From Podospora pseudoanserina (lineage: Eukaryota > Ascomycota > Sordariomycetes > Sordariales > Podosporaceae), in NCBI RefSeq assembly GCF_035222485.1, contig NC_085925.1:3100001-3164000 (forward strand): DNA of 64,000 nt, given 5' to 3'. The translations under genes and the position numbers were made by a program. This document shows positions 53,701-63,854 of this stretch, one piece after another (the stretch's first letter is position 1; every line of letters starts with the position of its first letter). Below the pieces are notes generated by a model. The model saw only the letters and a program-made list of their open reading frames with translations. It was not told the origin of the DNA and searched no databases.

Positions 53701-55910
53701 GGGAAACGAGCAGGGATGCCAACTTTGAAGCGCCCGAGCGGAGGGATTACGAGGCCGAAGGGGCGCCTATTCGGGGGAGCGGGCGAGAGGCCGACATCTG
53801 GTCGCTGGGGGGGATTTTTGCGGTTGTTTTGGCGTGGGTTAAGGGGGGACCGGAACAGGTGGAGAATTTTGGCGAGAGGAGGAAGACCAAGGTCAAGGTA
53901 AAGGGGGGATATGTTACTGTTGTGAGGAGGGCGTTTCATGATGGGAGGGGAGGGAGGAATGAGGGGGTGGTGGAGTGGTTGGGAGGAGACGGGTGGTTGG
54001 AGGGGAGCGAGAGGGTTGAGGGGGAGGCGGAGAGGGGGTGGGTGAGGCTTGTAGAGAGAATGTTGGCTATTGAGAAGGGGGAGAGGCCGATTGCGGGGAG
54101 GGTTTTGAGAGGACTGAGGTGTGTGGCGATTAGGAAGGTCGCGGAGCCGATTGAGGTGCAGTTGAGAAGCTTTCCGGCCGAGGAAGAAGGGGGTGAGGGG
54201 GTGGAGGAAGGGAGTTCTAGGAGGTTGATGCGGTTGGAGTATGCTGTAGAGAGACAGGTGTTTTTGGAGTGGCTGGCGAGGATTGACGGATTGTCTGCTG
54301 CTACGCTTGGGAGGCAGTTCCTGGACTCGGACGCGGGCTTTGCGCAAGTGTACGACACAGTTTGCGCGATTCGGGAGGAGTTTCGGCTTCTCGCCAAGGC
54401 CGCTCGGGAGGACACGCCACTGTTTGCACGGTTGAGGCGTCTCAATGGGGAGCTGCTTGCCTGGCTGAGCTCTGGGGCAAGGAAGAGTGTGCGGACAACG
54501 GCCGAGCTGAAGGTCATGCCACGGGTTACAGAGATTTACAGTACGACTCCAGATGCTGCCAAAGGAGAGCAAACCGTGACCGCAGGAACGACACACACTG
54601 ATGGGACCAAACCTGTTGATAACGTCAAGTTGCTGTTGCTTTGCGCTGCCAACGTGGCAAAGTTGATGGCAAGATCAAGCAGTTCAGTTCCAAGGATCAA
54701 CCGGGAGCATTTGACACTCATATCGCGGAAGGTGTTGGAGGGGCTAGAGGAAGGTGTCAAAAAGGGGGGGGTGGTGCGTACGGAAGAAGACCCAGAGGGA
54801 AGCGACTTAAGTTCAAACGATGACCTCAGCGACGTTGAATCATTGGAGGAAGAGGAACCCATCGACAAAGAAGAGAAAGAGTCCCAGGAAGTGCGTAGTT
54901 TCCGCTTTGCAGAGCTGGACCAGGGAGAAGGAAGCAACGCCATCAAAATCCCCGTCATCGTCGAAGAACTCGAGATCGCCAGGGACGACTACAACAGCGC
55001 AGATATGAGCGAGCGTCTCTTTTCCAGCCTCGAATCAGTTCTCAGCCTGCCCGCCTCCCAGGCTTCACGGCTCGGTGCCCTCACTTGTGCGGGGATATGC
55101 CACGACACTGAGCAGATGCACATCAAGCTGCTTTACCGGTACCCGCAAGCCCCTGACGCAGTAGATCCCAGCCGTCCGCCCCGAGTCCGCCACCTTGCCG
55201 AGATCCTCGGAATTTTCCAGGGATCCTCAGTTAACTCCACCCTTGGTCTCTACATCAGTATTGACGAGCGACTTCGTCTCGCGCGCGACCTTGCCGCTGC
55301 AGTCTTCGAATTCCATAAGATCCAGTGGTGGCACAAGAGCATCTCCTCTTACAACGTCCTCCTCTTCTTCTACGACGACACCGCCCTTCCCTCTCTCTCC
55401 TCCTCGGTCCGCAGAGCAACTGACCCCCCATTTAGCAAGCTCGTTCTGGGAAAACCATATCTGATTGGGTTCTCGCACAGCCGGCCCGAGAACGCGGGAT
55501 ATTCTAACAAGATGCATGCCCAGCCTGGTGTCTTTCCGTACCGCCACCCTGACTACGCGGGTGCTGACGCTGTGGATGACCGGACATCCCCGGGATTCCT
55601 CCCTGAATACGACTATTACAGTTTGGGTCTCGTGTTGTTGGAGATTGGCATGTGGAAACGGCTGGGACGGTTCTTTGTGCAGGATTACACCCTCTCTCGA
55701 GATAAGATGAGGAGTCAAATTCTTGATGACTTGGTTCCTGTGTTGGAGGGAACGCTTGGGTCGTTGTATTCCTCAGCAGTGAGGGCTTGTTTGTCTGGTG
55801 AGCTGAGTGGCAACGGGGAAGATGCTGATCCTGCTTCTGTTGACGAGATGTTTGAGCGCATGGTTTTGAGGCCGCTGGAGATGTTGCTGCGGCGGTTCGA
55901 TGGCGTTTGA
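50760..55910 (+). pseudogene. Two-kinase-domain protein gene split by a transposon
   Basis: 5' part 50760-51161: MPQLKAVHRLQEEICSRRRT to FCKTQYTFYVPSFPEG. A pogo-type element (51162-53020) follows; coding resumes at 53023. The first kinase domain has glycine loop ARGNFGIVIDSKL, an intron at 53160-53223, VVRKILKS (ATP-binding Lys), HHDLKPANVL (HRD with Arg-to-His), LADFGLSRI, FEAPER and GREADIWSLGGI. A one-base shift at a nine-C run (about 53675-53683) separates DFG from APE; eight Cs restore it. The last 450 residues contain a second kinase-like domain (LRLARDLAAAVFEFHKIQWW, PYLIGFSHSRP instead of DFG, YDYYSLGLVLLEIGMW) of the type in HeLo-linked fungal proteins, probably inactive. A further frame offset exists at the insertion joint. 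Likely a signalling or incompatibility-type protein; role inferred. Confidence 0.8.
51162..53020 (+). mobile_element. pogo/Fot1-type DNA transposon, recent copy
   Basis: 1859 bases with perfect terminal inverted repeats of 40-odd bases (ACGTACATTATCAGCGAGTG onward, containing GCGAGTGACCCA twice), flanked by a TA duplication (51160-51161 and 53021-53022). The transposase has an N-terminal psq-type helix-turn-helix (MPTTSNESQIILALQALQ, AATKIYGVDRKTLGRRR), and a DDE domain with YNFDETGFMMGI, WRIATTDNGWTT, ILNGHESHYSTEF and LLDVGCFGPLK. A one-base shift near 51570-51580 and stops at about 52018, 52219 and 52399 break it, the stops of RIP type. It sits inside an exon of the two-kinase gene. Older copies of the family are at 1-840 and 1445-2104. 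Confidence 0.92.
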
Positions 55911-55949
55911 TGGAAATCTATGCTTCAACCTCGGAGAGGTAGACGTAAG

Positions 55950-56338
55950 CAGGGTGGGCAATAAGTCAAGTAGTTACTTACTTGACGGTTAAGTTAAGTA
56001 AGTAAGTCAGTCAAGTAAGGCCTAATATTGGTCAAGCCAAAGCAAGTCTTTTTATTGGCTTGACTTGATAACTTGCCAAGTATCGGCGTTTTTGAAGCCC
56101 CTAAAAGCCGTGATACCGGGTGCCCCTGAGTCTCGGTAAGGGGTACCGGAAGTTCCGGAACTAAAGTTCCGGCTCCACCATACGTGCTAAGATCGGACCG
56201 GAAAAATTCCTTCGGGCTTGACAAGTATTACTTACAAGTCAAGTTTAATATGACTTCAAGTAAGTAAAAAGTAAGTATGGGCAAGTCAAGCCAAGTTTGA
56301 TCCTATACTTGACTTGACTTGCCTTGTTGCCCACCCTG
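55950..56338. mobile_element. hAT-type miniature transposon (MITE), 389 bases
   Basis: Ends are inverted: CAGGGTGGGCAATAAGTCAA at 55950 and the inverse of CAGGGTGGGCAACAAGGCAA finishing at 56338. A perfect 8-base target duplication GACGTAAG flanks it (55942-55949 and 56339-56346), as hAT elements make. Subterminal regions carry many copies of CAAGT/ACTTG, probable transposase-binding motifs. No coding sequence. The intact ends and duplication suggest a fairly recent insertion, moved by a transposase encoded elsewhere. Confidence 0.93.
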
Positions 56339-56573
56339 GACGTAAGGAAGGAGGTGAAATGCATTTGTTTGTATGGGAATTTGTTGAGTTTGCCTAGGTA
56401 CCTAGGTACTTTTCAATGGCGAAGGGACGGTGAATCCCAGACGGGCTGGCGTGCTTGGGTAATAATTAATACACCTATCTACCGGGTATCTTAGCCTCGT
56501 TACGCAAGCTTGTTGTATCTTCCCCAAACTCTAACAGTACCCTAAATAGTGAAAATGCCTCTTTGCCCCTGAC

Positions 56574-58454
56574 CTACCCCTGACCCCTTATCCTTGAACC
56601 TCTGTGTCTTTTCCCTTCCCCGTCCGAGACCGTCTTACTCACATCCCTATCCTCATCCCTCACCCCCTTCACCCTCATCCCCATCTCTTGTTCCTCCCCC
56701 CTCCGCATCAACCACTGCTGCACATCCATCCCCAAAACTACCTCATACCCTTCCAAAAGCCCCCCGCACACTGTGAAATCAAAACTATCCCGAAGCTCCA
56801 CCATCCCGGGGATCACGAATTCCATCGCAATAGTCCCATACACCTCGGTCCGTCCATTCTTTCCATAGGAGGTGTACAGCGTCCTACTAATCTCACTAAC
56901 AGGCGGTTCCCAACCCAACTTCATTGCTGTGTCAGCAGAGATGATGTTCACGTTGCCAGCCGGGTGGAGGTGTGCATCCTGGGGCCAGTATGCTTTGGTG
57001 TGGCTGCCAATGTGACCAGAGATAGGTTTATTGGCGCGGTGGCGAGAGGCGAGGATTCGGGTGTGGGGGGAATCCAGTTCGAATTGTAGCCTTGTCGGGG
57101 TGGAGCCTGAGGAGCAGGGTACGGTTTTCGATTTCTCTTCTGCTGCTGTTGTTTTGGGTTTCTCCTCTACTGATGGTGGCGTGGGATTCTCTTCCACTGC
57201 TTTTATCTTGTACTTCCCATGCATTGTGGTTATCTTGTTCTTCTGTTCCACTGGCAGTAACGTGCTGGATTTCACGTTCATTCGAGGAGCCAGGTCATTG
57301 TTAACGCTGGAGCTGTAGTCCTTCCGCCGTCGCGTTACTGAGTCTGGCCTGTCAAAAGCGACGTATTTGAGGGGATGAGATACTTCTTTACTCGCTGAGA
57401 TTGGTGAAGATCTGCTGCGGGATGGTGAAGAGTTCAGCCGAGGTGCTACTTGTCTCCAAGGGGATATCTCCCCAGGGCCGGTTGAGCTTGGAGTTGTTGG
57501 CTCCGACGAGGGTAGCGTTGCTGGCTCTGAGGAAAGTAGTGTCGATGGCTGCGATGAGGGTGGCGATATCTCTCCATATCGGTAACGATATTGATCACGA
57601 GTAGAGTGTCGCCGCCGTCGTGATCGGCGGCGAAGATTGAGGTCCAGTTGCTTGGGAATCTTGTAGTCTCGTGGCGGAGGGGACGCGGGTACTACGCCCG
57701 TTTTGATCATTGAATCTGCGAGATATGCCAGGACCGAGTTCTGGTCAACTGTCCCGCTTTTTCCTTCAATACTGATGTGGCGTTGATATTGGAGGTCATG
57801 GAGCATATCGACAAACTGAGCCATATCATGTTTTATTTCTTTGCTATCATCGCTCAGCTTCCTTGCTATGTAACTCCCTTTGAAGCTGGAGAGGAAGAGA
57901 TGGGTAGGTGATACATACATTTCTGCCATGATGAACGTCATCTCCCCTGTTGGAGATTTTTGTCCCTTAGACTGTCTTGTATAGAGCGACTCAAGCTTCA
58001 AGGTACTCTGGGCCAATACCAGGTCCGACTTGAGTGTTTCCATGAATGGTAAAAGAGCAGTGAAGTCCGGTTTGAGTCGATGCCATTTGTAATTGACCCA
58101 CAACTGCCAACTACTTGGGAGTTCCGCGGTCCTCTCAAAAAGATCCGCCATCTTGCGTCGTATTTCTCGAGCGAGACGTTCGATGTCACGCAGGAAATTG
58201 TTTTTCCTCAAGTACTTCATCGCGGGCGTACAAGAGGACTCTTCGTCTGACCAGCGCGCCTCAAGAGAGATTTGCGCAGATTGAACAGCGGTGAAACATG
58301 TCTTCAACATGAGGCGGTAGCTTCTGATCTCCTCCTCTACGGCTCCCGGGGCCTCTCGGCCTATTTTAACCATTAGCTTCATAAGTTTCCAAACAGTCGA
58401 ACAAGTCTTAGCTAAAGAGTTGGCGGCGACCACCAGCCCTACAACTTCGGCCAT
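56574..58454 (-). CDS. HeLo-like N-terminal protein with retropepsin-like C-terminal domain
   Basis: 626 residues from MAEVVGLVVAANSLAKTCST at 58454. Residues 1-130 are helical and resemble the N-terminal domain that fungal STAND and HeLo-related proteins share (MAEVVG start, YRLMLKTCFTAVQSAQ). The middle (about 250-460) is Arg/Ser/Pro-rich and disordered with short repeats (SSEPATLPSSEPTTPSS). The last 140 residues (GNVNIISADTAMKLGWEPP, EVYGTIAMEFVIPG, FTVCGGLLEGYEVVLGMD) look like a retropepsin fold in which the usual DTG is not evident. A short intron is possible near 57885-57925 (GTATGTATCACC..). It converges on the two-kinase gene. Function unknown; membership of a cell-death or recognition set is inferred. 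Confidence 0.65.
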   Translation of the reverse strand: MAEVVGLVVAANSLAKTCSTVWKLMKLMVKIGREAPGAVEEEIRSYRLMLKTCFTAVQSAQISLEARWSDEESSCTPAMKYLRKNNFLRDIERLAREIRRKMADLFERTAELPSSWQLWVNYKWHRLKPDFTALLPFMETLKSDLVLAQSTLKLESLYTRQSKGQKSPTGEMTFIMAEMYVSPTHLFLSSFKGSYIARKLSDDSKEIKHDMAQFVDMLHDLQYQRHISIEGKSGTVDQNSVLAYLADSMIKTGVVPASPPPRDYKIPKQLDLNLRRRSRRRRHSTRDQYRYRYGEISPPSSQPSTLLSSEPATLPSSEPTTPSSTGPGEISPWRQVAPRLNSSPSRSRSSPISASKEVSHPLKYVAFDRPDSVTRRRKDYSSSVNNDLAPRMNVKSSTLLPVEQKNKITTMHGKYKIKAVEENPTPPSVEEKPKTTAAEEKSKTVPCSSGSTPTRLQFELDSPHTRILASRHRANKPISGHIGSHTKAYWPQDAHLHPAGNVNIISADTAMKLGWEPPVSEISRTLYTSYGKNGRTEVYGTIAMEFVIPGMVELRDSFDFTVCGGLLEGYEVVLGMDVQQWLMRRGEEQEMGMRVKGVRDEDRDVSKTVSDGEGKRHRGSRIRGQG

Positions 58455-58889
58455 AATGCTAGAAAAAGTAAGCAGACGCTGGGATGCGCTTCTGTGTGCT
58501 GTTTAATGCAAGAGAAGTAGTGATATGTACCATGGGTGGCTATATAGAATGCTAATATCTCAGTAGATTGGTAGCAAAAAAACCAAGCGAACTCGCCGCG
58601 CTATATGTCTGGTGTGCGAACTGCGGGGTCGCATGGACAAGGCAAACAAGGCACCCACTAAGGCAGTATTCAGAATTCTTTCCGCGCTTAGGGGGCCATT
58701 GTTTCGCAGCATAGACGCGGGATAGGTGACTCGACGAATGAAACCTCGAGGCGGTACACCCTCACCAGATAGATAGTAATGATAAAGAGAAATCCAGGTA
58801 ATTTTGCTACTGAAACTACACCTCTATTCTATGAAATAGCCAACCCCTATTCTATAAAGCCCTTCCAAATCTTTGCCCTTCAAACGCCT
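58455..58889. other. Intergenic, promoter side of the HeLo-like gene
   Basis: No coding sequence supported. AT content rises toward 58800, the downstream flank of the next decayed gene. Confidence 0.45.
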
Positions 58890-59594
58890 ATCCACCTTTC
58901 TTGTCTATAACCTGGCGATATCTAGAAGGCTTCACCAGCCAGAATACCAATGTTGAGTCGGTCAACATACTTCTCATCCTTGTAAAGTAACGCCTTTGCC
59001 CGTTTGACGCAGCCACGCACTCCATTCCTAGAGAACATCGGCGTATTGTTGAATGGGTGCCAGCGGTTGGTCCCAACTGCATCATTCCACTCTCCATCTC
59101 CAGACTATCCCTTATCCTGATCAGACACCTCCACGTAGCGCCAGCCATCACCATAATACACTCTTGGCTCCTCGCTTTTAGTCTCTTTTTGGCGTTGCTT
59201 CCCGGTTGGGACGCGGTTTCTTCTTTGAAGGCGGTAGTCGATGAACCATAGATGGGTTGGCCCAGCCTCCAAGTTGTCGACTGATGGGACCAGCAATAGG
59301 TCCACAAACGCGCTAATCTCCCCCCAGTGAAGTGATATCGAGTCCCAGGCAGGATCGTACTTTATAGTAATGTGTCGTTCTGCCCTTCCCGTTATATTCT
59401 TCATTGCTGACTAGAAAGTGCACGACAGTAGCTTTGACTGGCGGTAAGTGGGCAAATCCCAATTGAGAGACCCCTGCTGCACCGTCTATCGTAAAGGGTG
59501 AAAAGCCGAGACTCGAGGATGATGAGATTTTGGGCGGGGAAGAGGGCGATTTGGCGTTTTGTAGAGGGTTCTGGGTTAAGAGGTGAGGGCCCAT
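58890..59594 (-). pseudogene. Conserved fungal protein of unknown function, decayed
   Basis: From 59594: MGPHLLTQNPLQNAKSPSSP, then VKATVVHFLVSNEEYNGKG. After a frame change come HITIKYDPAWDSISLHWGE, ISAFVDLLLVPSVDNLEAGP, THLWFIDYRLQRRNRVPTG, EEPRVYYGDGWRYVEVSDQD, a TAG near 59106, then WHPFNNTPMFSRNGVRGCVK and YVDRLNIGILAGEAF, and a second TAG near 58930. The conserved look (aromatic and charged motifs, even spacing) says this was a real gene, but I cannot name the family. The two stops fit C-to-T or G-to-A changes. Confidence 0.55.
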
Positions 59595-60283
59595 TACTCG
59601 ACTCGTTCTAGAATACGATTAGGCGATCGTTTCGCTGTAGTAGTTTTCGTTCTATAATTGTTCTTGATTCTCTGTACGCTATCTATAGTCCGCTATCGAC
59701 AAGGTAGGTTGACGAGATGTTATTTGCCTATTGTTTTGTTACTGGAGTTTGAGCATAACGCGGCTGGTAGATAGAGGGATGACCTTTATATTCTTTAGAA
59801 TTATCGGAGATGCTGCTGTTGCTGTCGGAGATGGTGAAAGTGTGGGCTCTAGGTACGACTGGCCGGATGGCGAATTCCCAGATTATGTGCCGGAGCTTAT
59901 AGGGTAGCTAAGGGAAACGAGGAAATGTTTTAGTATTGTTGTAAGGTAAAGTAGACTAAATGATGTTGCTGCTCTGAGGTTGGGTGTGCAAAAAAAAATA
60001 ATTTAAAAAAAAGAGATGTAAGTGAAGGACAGATGTCTATTTATAACACCCATTTAAAAGTTTGTTCTTTAGACCCACTTGCCCCTGGCGAGGATTCGTG
60101 GCTCAAATGGGCTCGAAGTTTGTTTCTACAACGGCTCGTCCGCCAAGATTGATGGCCACTTAACAAAGTGAATGAGAGTAAAAAAAGCGTGTCGAAAACT
60201 CTAAATCAGCCACAACCTCCCTTGCTTTAATAATAATAATACCACAACCTTAGATATCCCAAACCCTAAAACTTATACTCCTA
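59595..60283. other. AT-rich intergenic, no gene seen
   Basis: Includes an A-rich tract (59990-60015) and increasing TpA content. It separates two decayed genes; possibly eroded repeat or old coding sequence beyond recognition. Confidence 0.4.
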
Positions 60284-60700
60284 AATAACATCTTCCCACC
60301 CCTCCCTCCTCTTAACCTTCACCCTAAAACCCACACTATAATCCTTCGGCTTAGTAGTAGTATCAATAATATTCGCTGTCCCCCTCTCTGGCCCCCTCCA
60401 CTCCCCCCTCCCATCTAAACTCCCCACCTTAAACCCAATAAGTAAAGTCATTATTATAACTATTATTTCCGCCAAAGCAAAGTGCCTACCCGGGCAGAGA
60501 TATAACCTGCCCATAAACAGCTAGTAAGCCACTTTAATCGTTTTTTCTTCCTTATTAGTTAAATCTAGGAACCGATTAAGCTTGAACTCTAGGTAACTCT
60601 CCCCCTAGTAGTCCTTTAGAAAGTAAGACGCCCCGATAGATATTTAGACCACGGTTGTTAATTGGGCTGCTTGGCCTACCACATCGTCCAATACCACTAA
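60284..60700 (-). pseudogene. Cytochrome P450, C-terminal relic
   Basis: On the minus strand, FLKDY and ESYLEFKLNRFLD precede a heme-binding loop GRLYLCPGRHFALAEI (C-x-GR with the Cys ligand kept), then IIMTLLIGFKV and KPKDYSVGFRVKVKRR. Stops replace residues where Trp is expected (after DY and AY), matching TGG-to-TAG/TGA transitions. Upstream of about 60700 only scattered traces remain (LDDVVGQAAQL). It is an AT-shifted remnant of a fungal P450; which subfamily cannot be said. Confidence 0.7.
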
Positions 60701-60966
60701 GTGGAAGCGTTAAGTGAATAAGATAGTGGTTGCCAGTGGTAGGGCGTATACTATAAGCGATATCGACTATATGAGTATAATTACCAGTTTACTATCTGTG
60801 GGTCGGACAAGAAGAGCGGGATTAGGAAAATAAAGACGATGCCTGATAAAAATAATAATGTTAGCGAGGTTAAGTTGGCGGTATTTAGTTGTAGCATCTT
60901 TCGTGAGTAATAATTCTTTGGCTTTATTTATATTAAGCTAGGAGTGAATGAAGATGAAAAGAGGCT

Positions 60967-62543
60967 AATTACCATTGATAGTAAACGGATACTTTAACGC
61001 GTATGGGAATATTGCGAGAAAGGGAGGATTGGACTACATAGTTAGTATCGGGGTGGCATTCGAAGCGAAAAGAAACATAGGTACTGACGAGTGCCAGATC
61101 CATCTTGGAGATTACCTCTACGAAAGCGCTGGTGGGGGCGAGAGGGCGCATGATCCCCCGCGTATAACTTTTACGTTGGGTGACTACCGGACTCGCTATG
61201 GCCAGGTACGTATCACTGCTGCCTGTTACCGTCTTTAACATAACTGATGAAAGGACTTAGTACCACACCGACCTAAACCTCCAGCTCTTAGCAGCGAGCC
61301 ACCCCTGGATTCCTACCTGGGATGATCACGAGGTAGCAAACAACGGCTACAGAGATGGTTTCAGTGCGCTGAATAACACCGAGGCTTCGTTCCGTCAAGG
61401 TGGTCGGATGGTCAGTGTCGATCAGAGAAAGATAAATACTATCAGGGCCTACTTTAAGTGGATGCCCATCAGGTAGAAACACACCTTCAATGTTCGTTGA
61501 GCGTGCGCTAATTAGGATAACAGACAAGTAGACCTGGACGACAACCTCCCCATCTGGCGGTCTTTTGAACTGGGCAGCCTGGCAGATCTTATCATTCTCG
61601 ACACGAGAAACTACGACCGCAGTATCACTTCCCTGGGCTGGAACGATGCTTACATTGAGCTCATCCGCGATGAGGCCTCCCGCTCTCTCATGGGTGGCAG
61701 ATAAGAGAACTGGTTCTATCGTACGTTGAAAGAGTCCAAGAACAGAGGTGCCAAGTGGAGGATTATAGGCAGCTAAGTTATCTTCTCGGGTGCAGATGGA
61801 GCCGGGACTGACACTTGGGGGGTGAGTATCTCCTTCTGGAAAACAATCACACTGTTGTGTTACTGACAGTGGCGGTGACAGGGATATACCGCCAACCGCA
61901 ACCGTACTCTGCAGACTCTGATCGACAATAGCATTGACAACAATGTCTTCCTCGCCGGTGACAGCCACCGCAACTGGGTTAGTCCATTCCATCCTACCGC
62001 GCCCTATGGTCCAATATTGACATTCGATCAGGTCGCCGATGTTACATGGCTGGGCCAGTCTGACTACAACCCTACCACTGGGTCTGGATCACTGGGTGTA
62101 GAGTTTGCCGGTATAGCGGTCAGCTCAAGCGGCCGGGCTGGTCCAATCAGTGCTGCCAACACCTACGCTCGAAATAGAGTTAGAGATACAGACGTTCTCC
62201 AATGGCACGAGGGGTACTGCAGGGGATATTTCGTCCTGTCTGTTCAAAAGGACAAGGTGACGGCTGGGTTCTTTGGTACGTGCAACATCAATACTCTTGG
62301 CAAATCCAACGGCTGACATGTGCAGGATCTCCCATTGTCGCAACGAGAAATCCTTGGGAACTACTCCCGGCGAATTTGACTGTTCTCGCGGGAGAGAACA
62401 AACTCTCTCGCCCTGTTGCTGGCGGAAAGGTAGAGGCTGGGTTTGCAAAGAGGGGAACCACCACGGGGACCAACCTGACTTTGAACACCGAGACGAAGAT
62501 GTGGGAGGTGATCGGCTTCGATGACATGTTTATTTCTCGTTGA
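60967..62543 (+). pseudogene. PhoD-type alkaline phosphatase, decayed
   Basis: Coding blocks follow the PhoD phosphodiesterase/phosphatase family: NIARKGGLDYI joined across an intron to IHLGDYLYESAGG, LGDYRTRYGQ, SHPWIPTWDDHEVANNGY, ADLIILDTRNYDRS, NNVFLAGDSHRNWV, VEFAGIAVSSSG and NTETKMWEVIGFDD with a stop at 62541-62543. Metal-binding motifs GDY, DDHE and GDSH are still visible. The N-terminal region is missing before 60967, and there are stops near 61701 and 61774 plus one near 61475, all of the CAA/CAG-to-TAA/TAG kind. Four or five small introns remain recognisable. The enzyme would have been a secreted or lysosome-like metallophosphatase. Confidence 0.8.
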
Positions 62544-63346
62544 TGATGACAAGTCAGATTCGGGAAGATACCTGATTTTGCCAACTGAATATCTTGTCAT
62601 CTTCATGCCAACTATGGACAGACTATGAGGGAGTTTGTTCAAATGGGGAAAAGCAAATACCTAGTTCCATGACTTCTTGCCACTGTCCAAAGGTCAAGTG
62701 AATGCGAAGGTATGACAAGATACGTCATAAGGCACTTACAGATAAGTCGGTGATGCTCATCTTACTAAGAGCTAGTCGAACACTCGGCTTTAGAGCCGTC
62801 GAAATAAGGTAAACACTCTTGATTGAGAAGCCTTCGCAAAAAAAGGCCCTCGCATGAGAGAAACTCGGACTTAGAACGCCCCCTCGCATTAGACGCCTGG
62901 CCTGGCATTTTGTGATTTTGGTCGCCGCGGGGTGCGAATCGAACATAGGTACCAGGTAACATTGAAGCCGGGGCCGAACACAATCTCCTTGGGGAATACG
63001 GTAAGGATCTAGATCCATGCGACCAGACATTTCGGTTAAAACTTCACGAGCCCAAATGAGATGCCCGAAGAGCCCTCAGCACAGCAAAGCCACAACTCTC
63101 AAGGTTGCCGGTTCAATCAATAGCCGATAGCACGCACCCAGGTATGTGAGAAGGACGATTATTCGGCAGGCAAGGGTGAGAGGTTGGGTTGGGTTCGTCG
63201 AAGGAGGTTGCCTAAGGCACAGTCTTGACGTATTATAAAAGGGGACTGCCAACCCCATCAGATCTTGTCAATTCAGTTCATCATCGCAGCCTTGACTTCT
63301 GTCTTCACAACCGCATCGCCCACAGTCTTCAAAAGCCCAGGAAAAG
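62544..63346. other. Intergenic region, 0.8 kb
   Basis: No gene supported. A tRNA-like stretch near 62930 was considered and rejected. The last 110 bases are the promoter and leader of the secreted protein gene. Confidence 0.45.
63231..63240 (+). promoter_or_regulatory. TATA box of the secreted protein gene
   Basis: TATTATAAAAGG lies about 107 bases before the ATG at 63347, with C/T-rich leader in between. Strong TATA boxes are common in highly or conditionally expressed fungal secreted-protein genes. Confidence 0.6.
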
Positions 63347-63854
63347 ATGTTAAACCTCAAGAGTATCATCACTCTGCTCGCCCTCGGAGTCTTCTCCGCC
63401 AGCGCAGCTCCAGCTCCTGGTGCCTCGCCGATGGCCGAGGCTGAGCAGCCCGCTCTTGTCGACCGCCAGATCAGCGTCAGGGTGTTCGCCTGCGAGCACA
63501 TCCGCAGCCAAGGTGCCTGCACCACGTTTAACGCTCCTCTCGGTCAATGCTGTGAGTTTGACACCAACTTCTGACTGTGCTGGGCAATGCTGACATGTTG
63601 ATTCTCTCACTTAGATAACGTCCCCGCAGCCTGGAACGACAGGATCAGCACCATCATCAACCAGGACAGACAGTTCCGCTGCGTGTGGTTCGAGTAAGTA
63701 ACTCCCGTCTTGCCATCCCTGCCTACAGCTCTAACAAAAGACATTCAGACATGGCAGCTGCAGTGGCCGTTCATACGCCAACCAGGTGGACGACAATCTC
63801 GGTGACGGCGACGGGTACTTCAATGATCGCATTAGCTCCATCAGGTGCGGCTAA
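63347..63854 (+). CDS. Small secreted beta/gamma-crystallin-like protein
   Basis: Three exons, 63347-63551, 63615-63693 and 63749-63854, with GTGAGT..TTAG and GTAAGT..TCAG introns, give 129 residues. MLNLKSIITLLALGVFSASA is a signal peptide; a propeptide may end at VDRQ. The mature part has two similar halves typical of beta/gamma-crystallin-like folds: QISVRVFACEHIRSQGACTT ... CYNVPAAWNDRISTI, and FRCVWFEHGSCSGRSY ... GYFNDRISSIRCG. The NDRIS(T/S)I motif repeats in both. Four cysteines in the body could form disulfides. Related small folds occur in microbial secreted proteins with antimicrobial or Ca-binding roles; activity here is not shown. Confidence 0.85.

Noticed and set aside
53619-54596. 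Minus-strand 325-codon frame opposite the kinase gene
   Set aside because: Antisense of the kinase coding sequence; composition (Pro, Leu, Arg, Gln) is that of a shadow frame.
62880-63010. tRNA-like end on the minus strand (TTCGATTC followed by GCGACCA)
   Set aside because: The acceptor ends pair only in part (GGTCGC with GCGACC) and the T-arm and D-arm do not form stems; no normal cloverleaf can be drawn.
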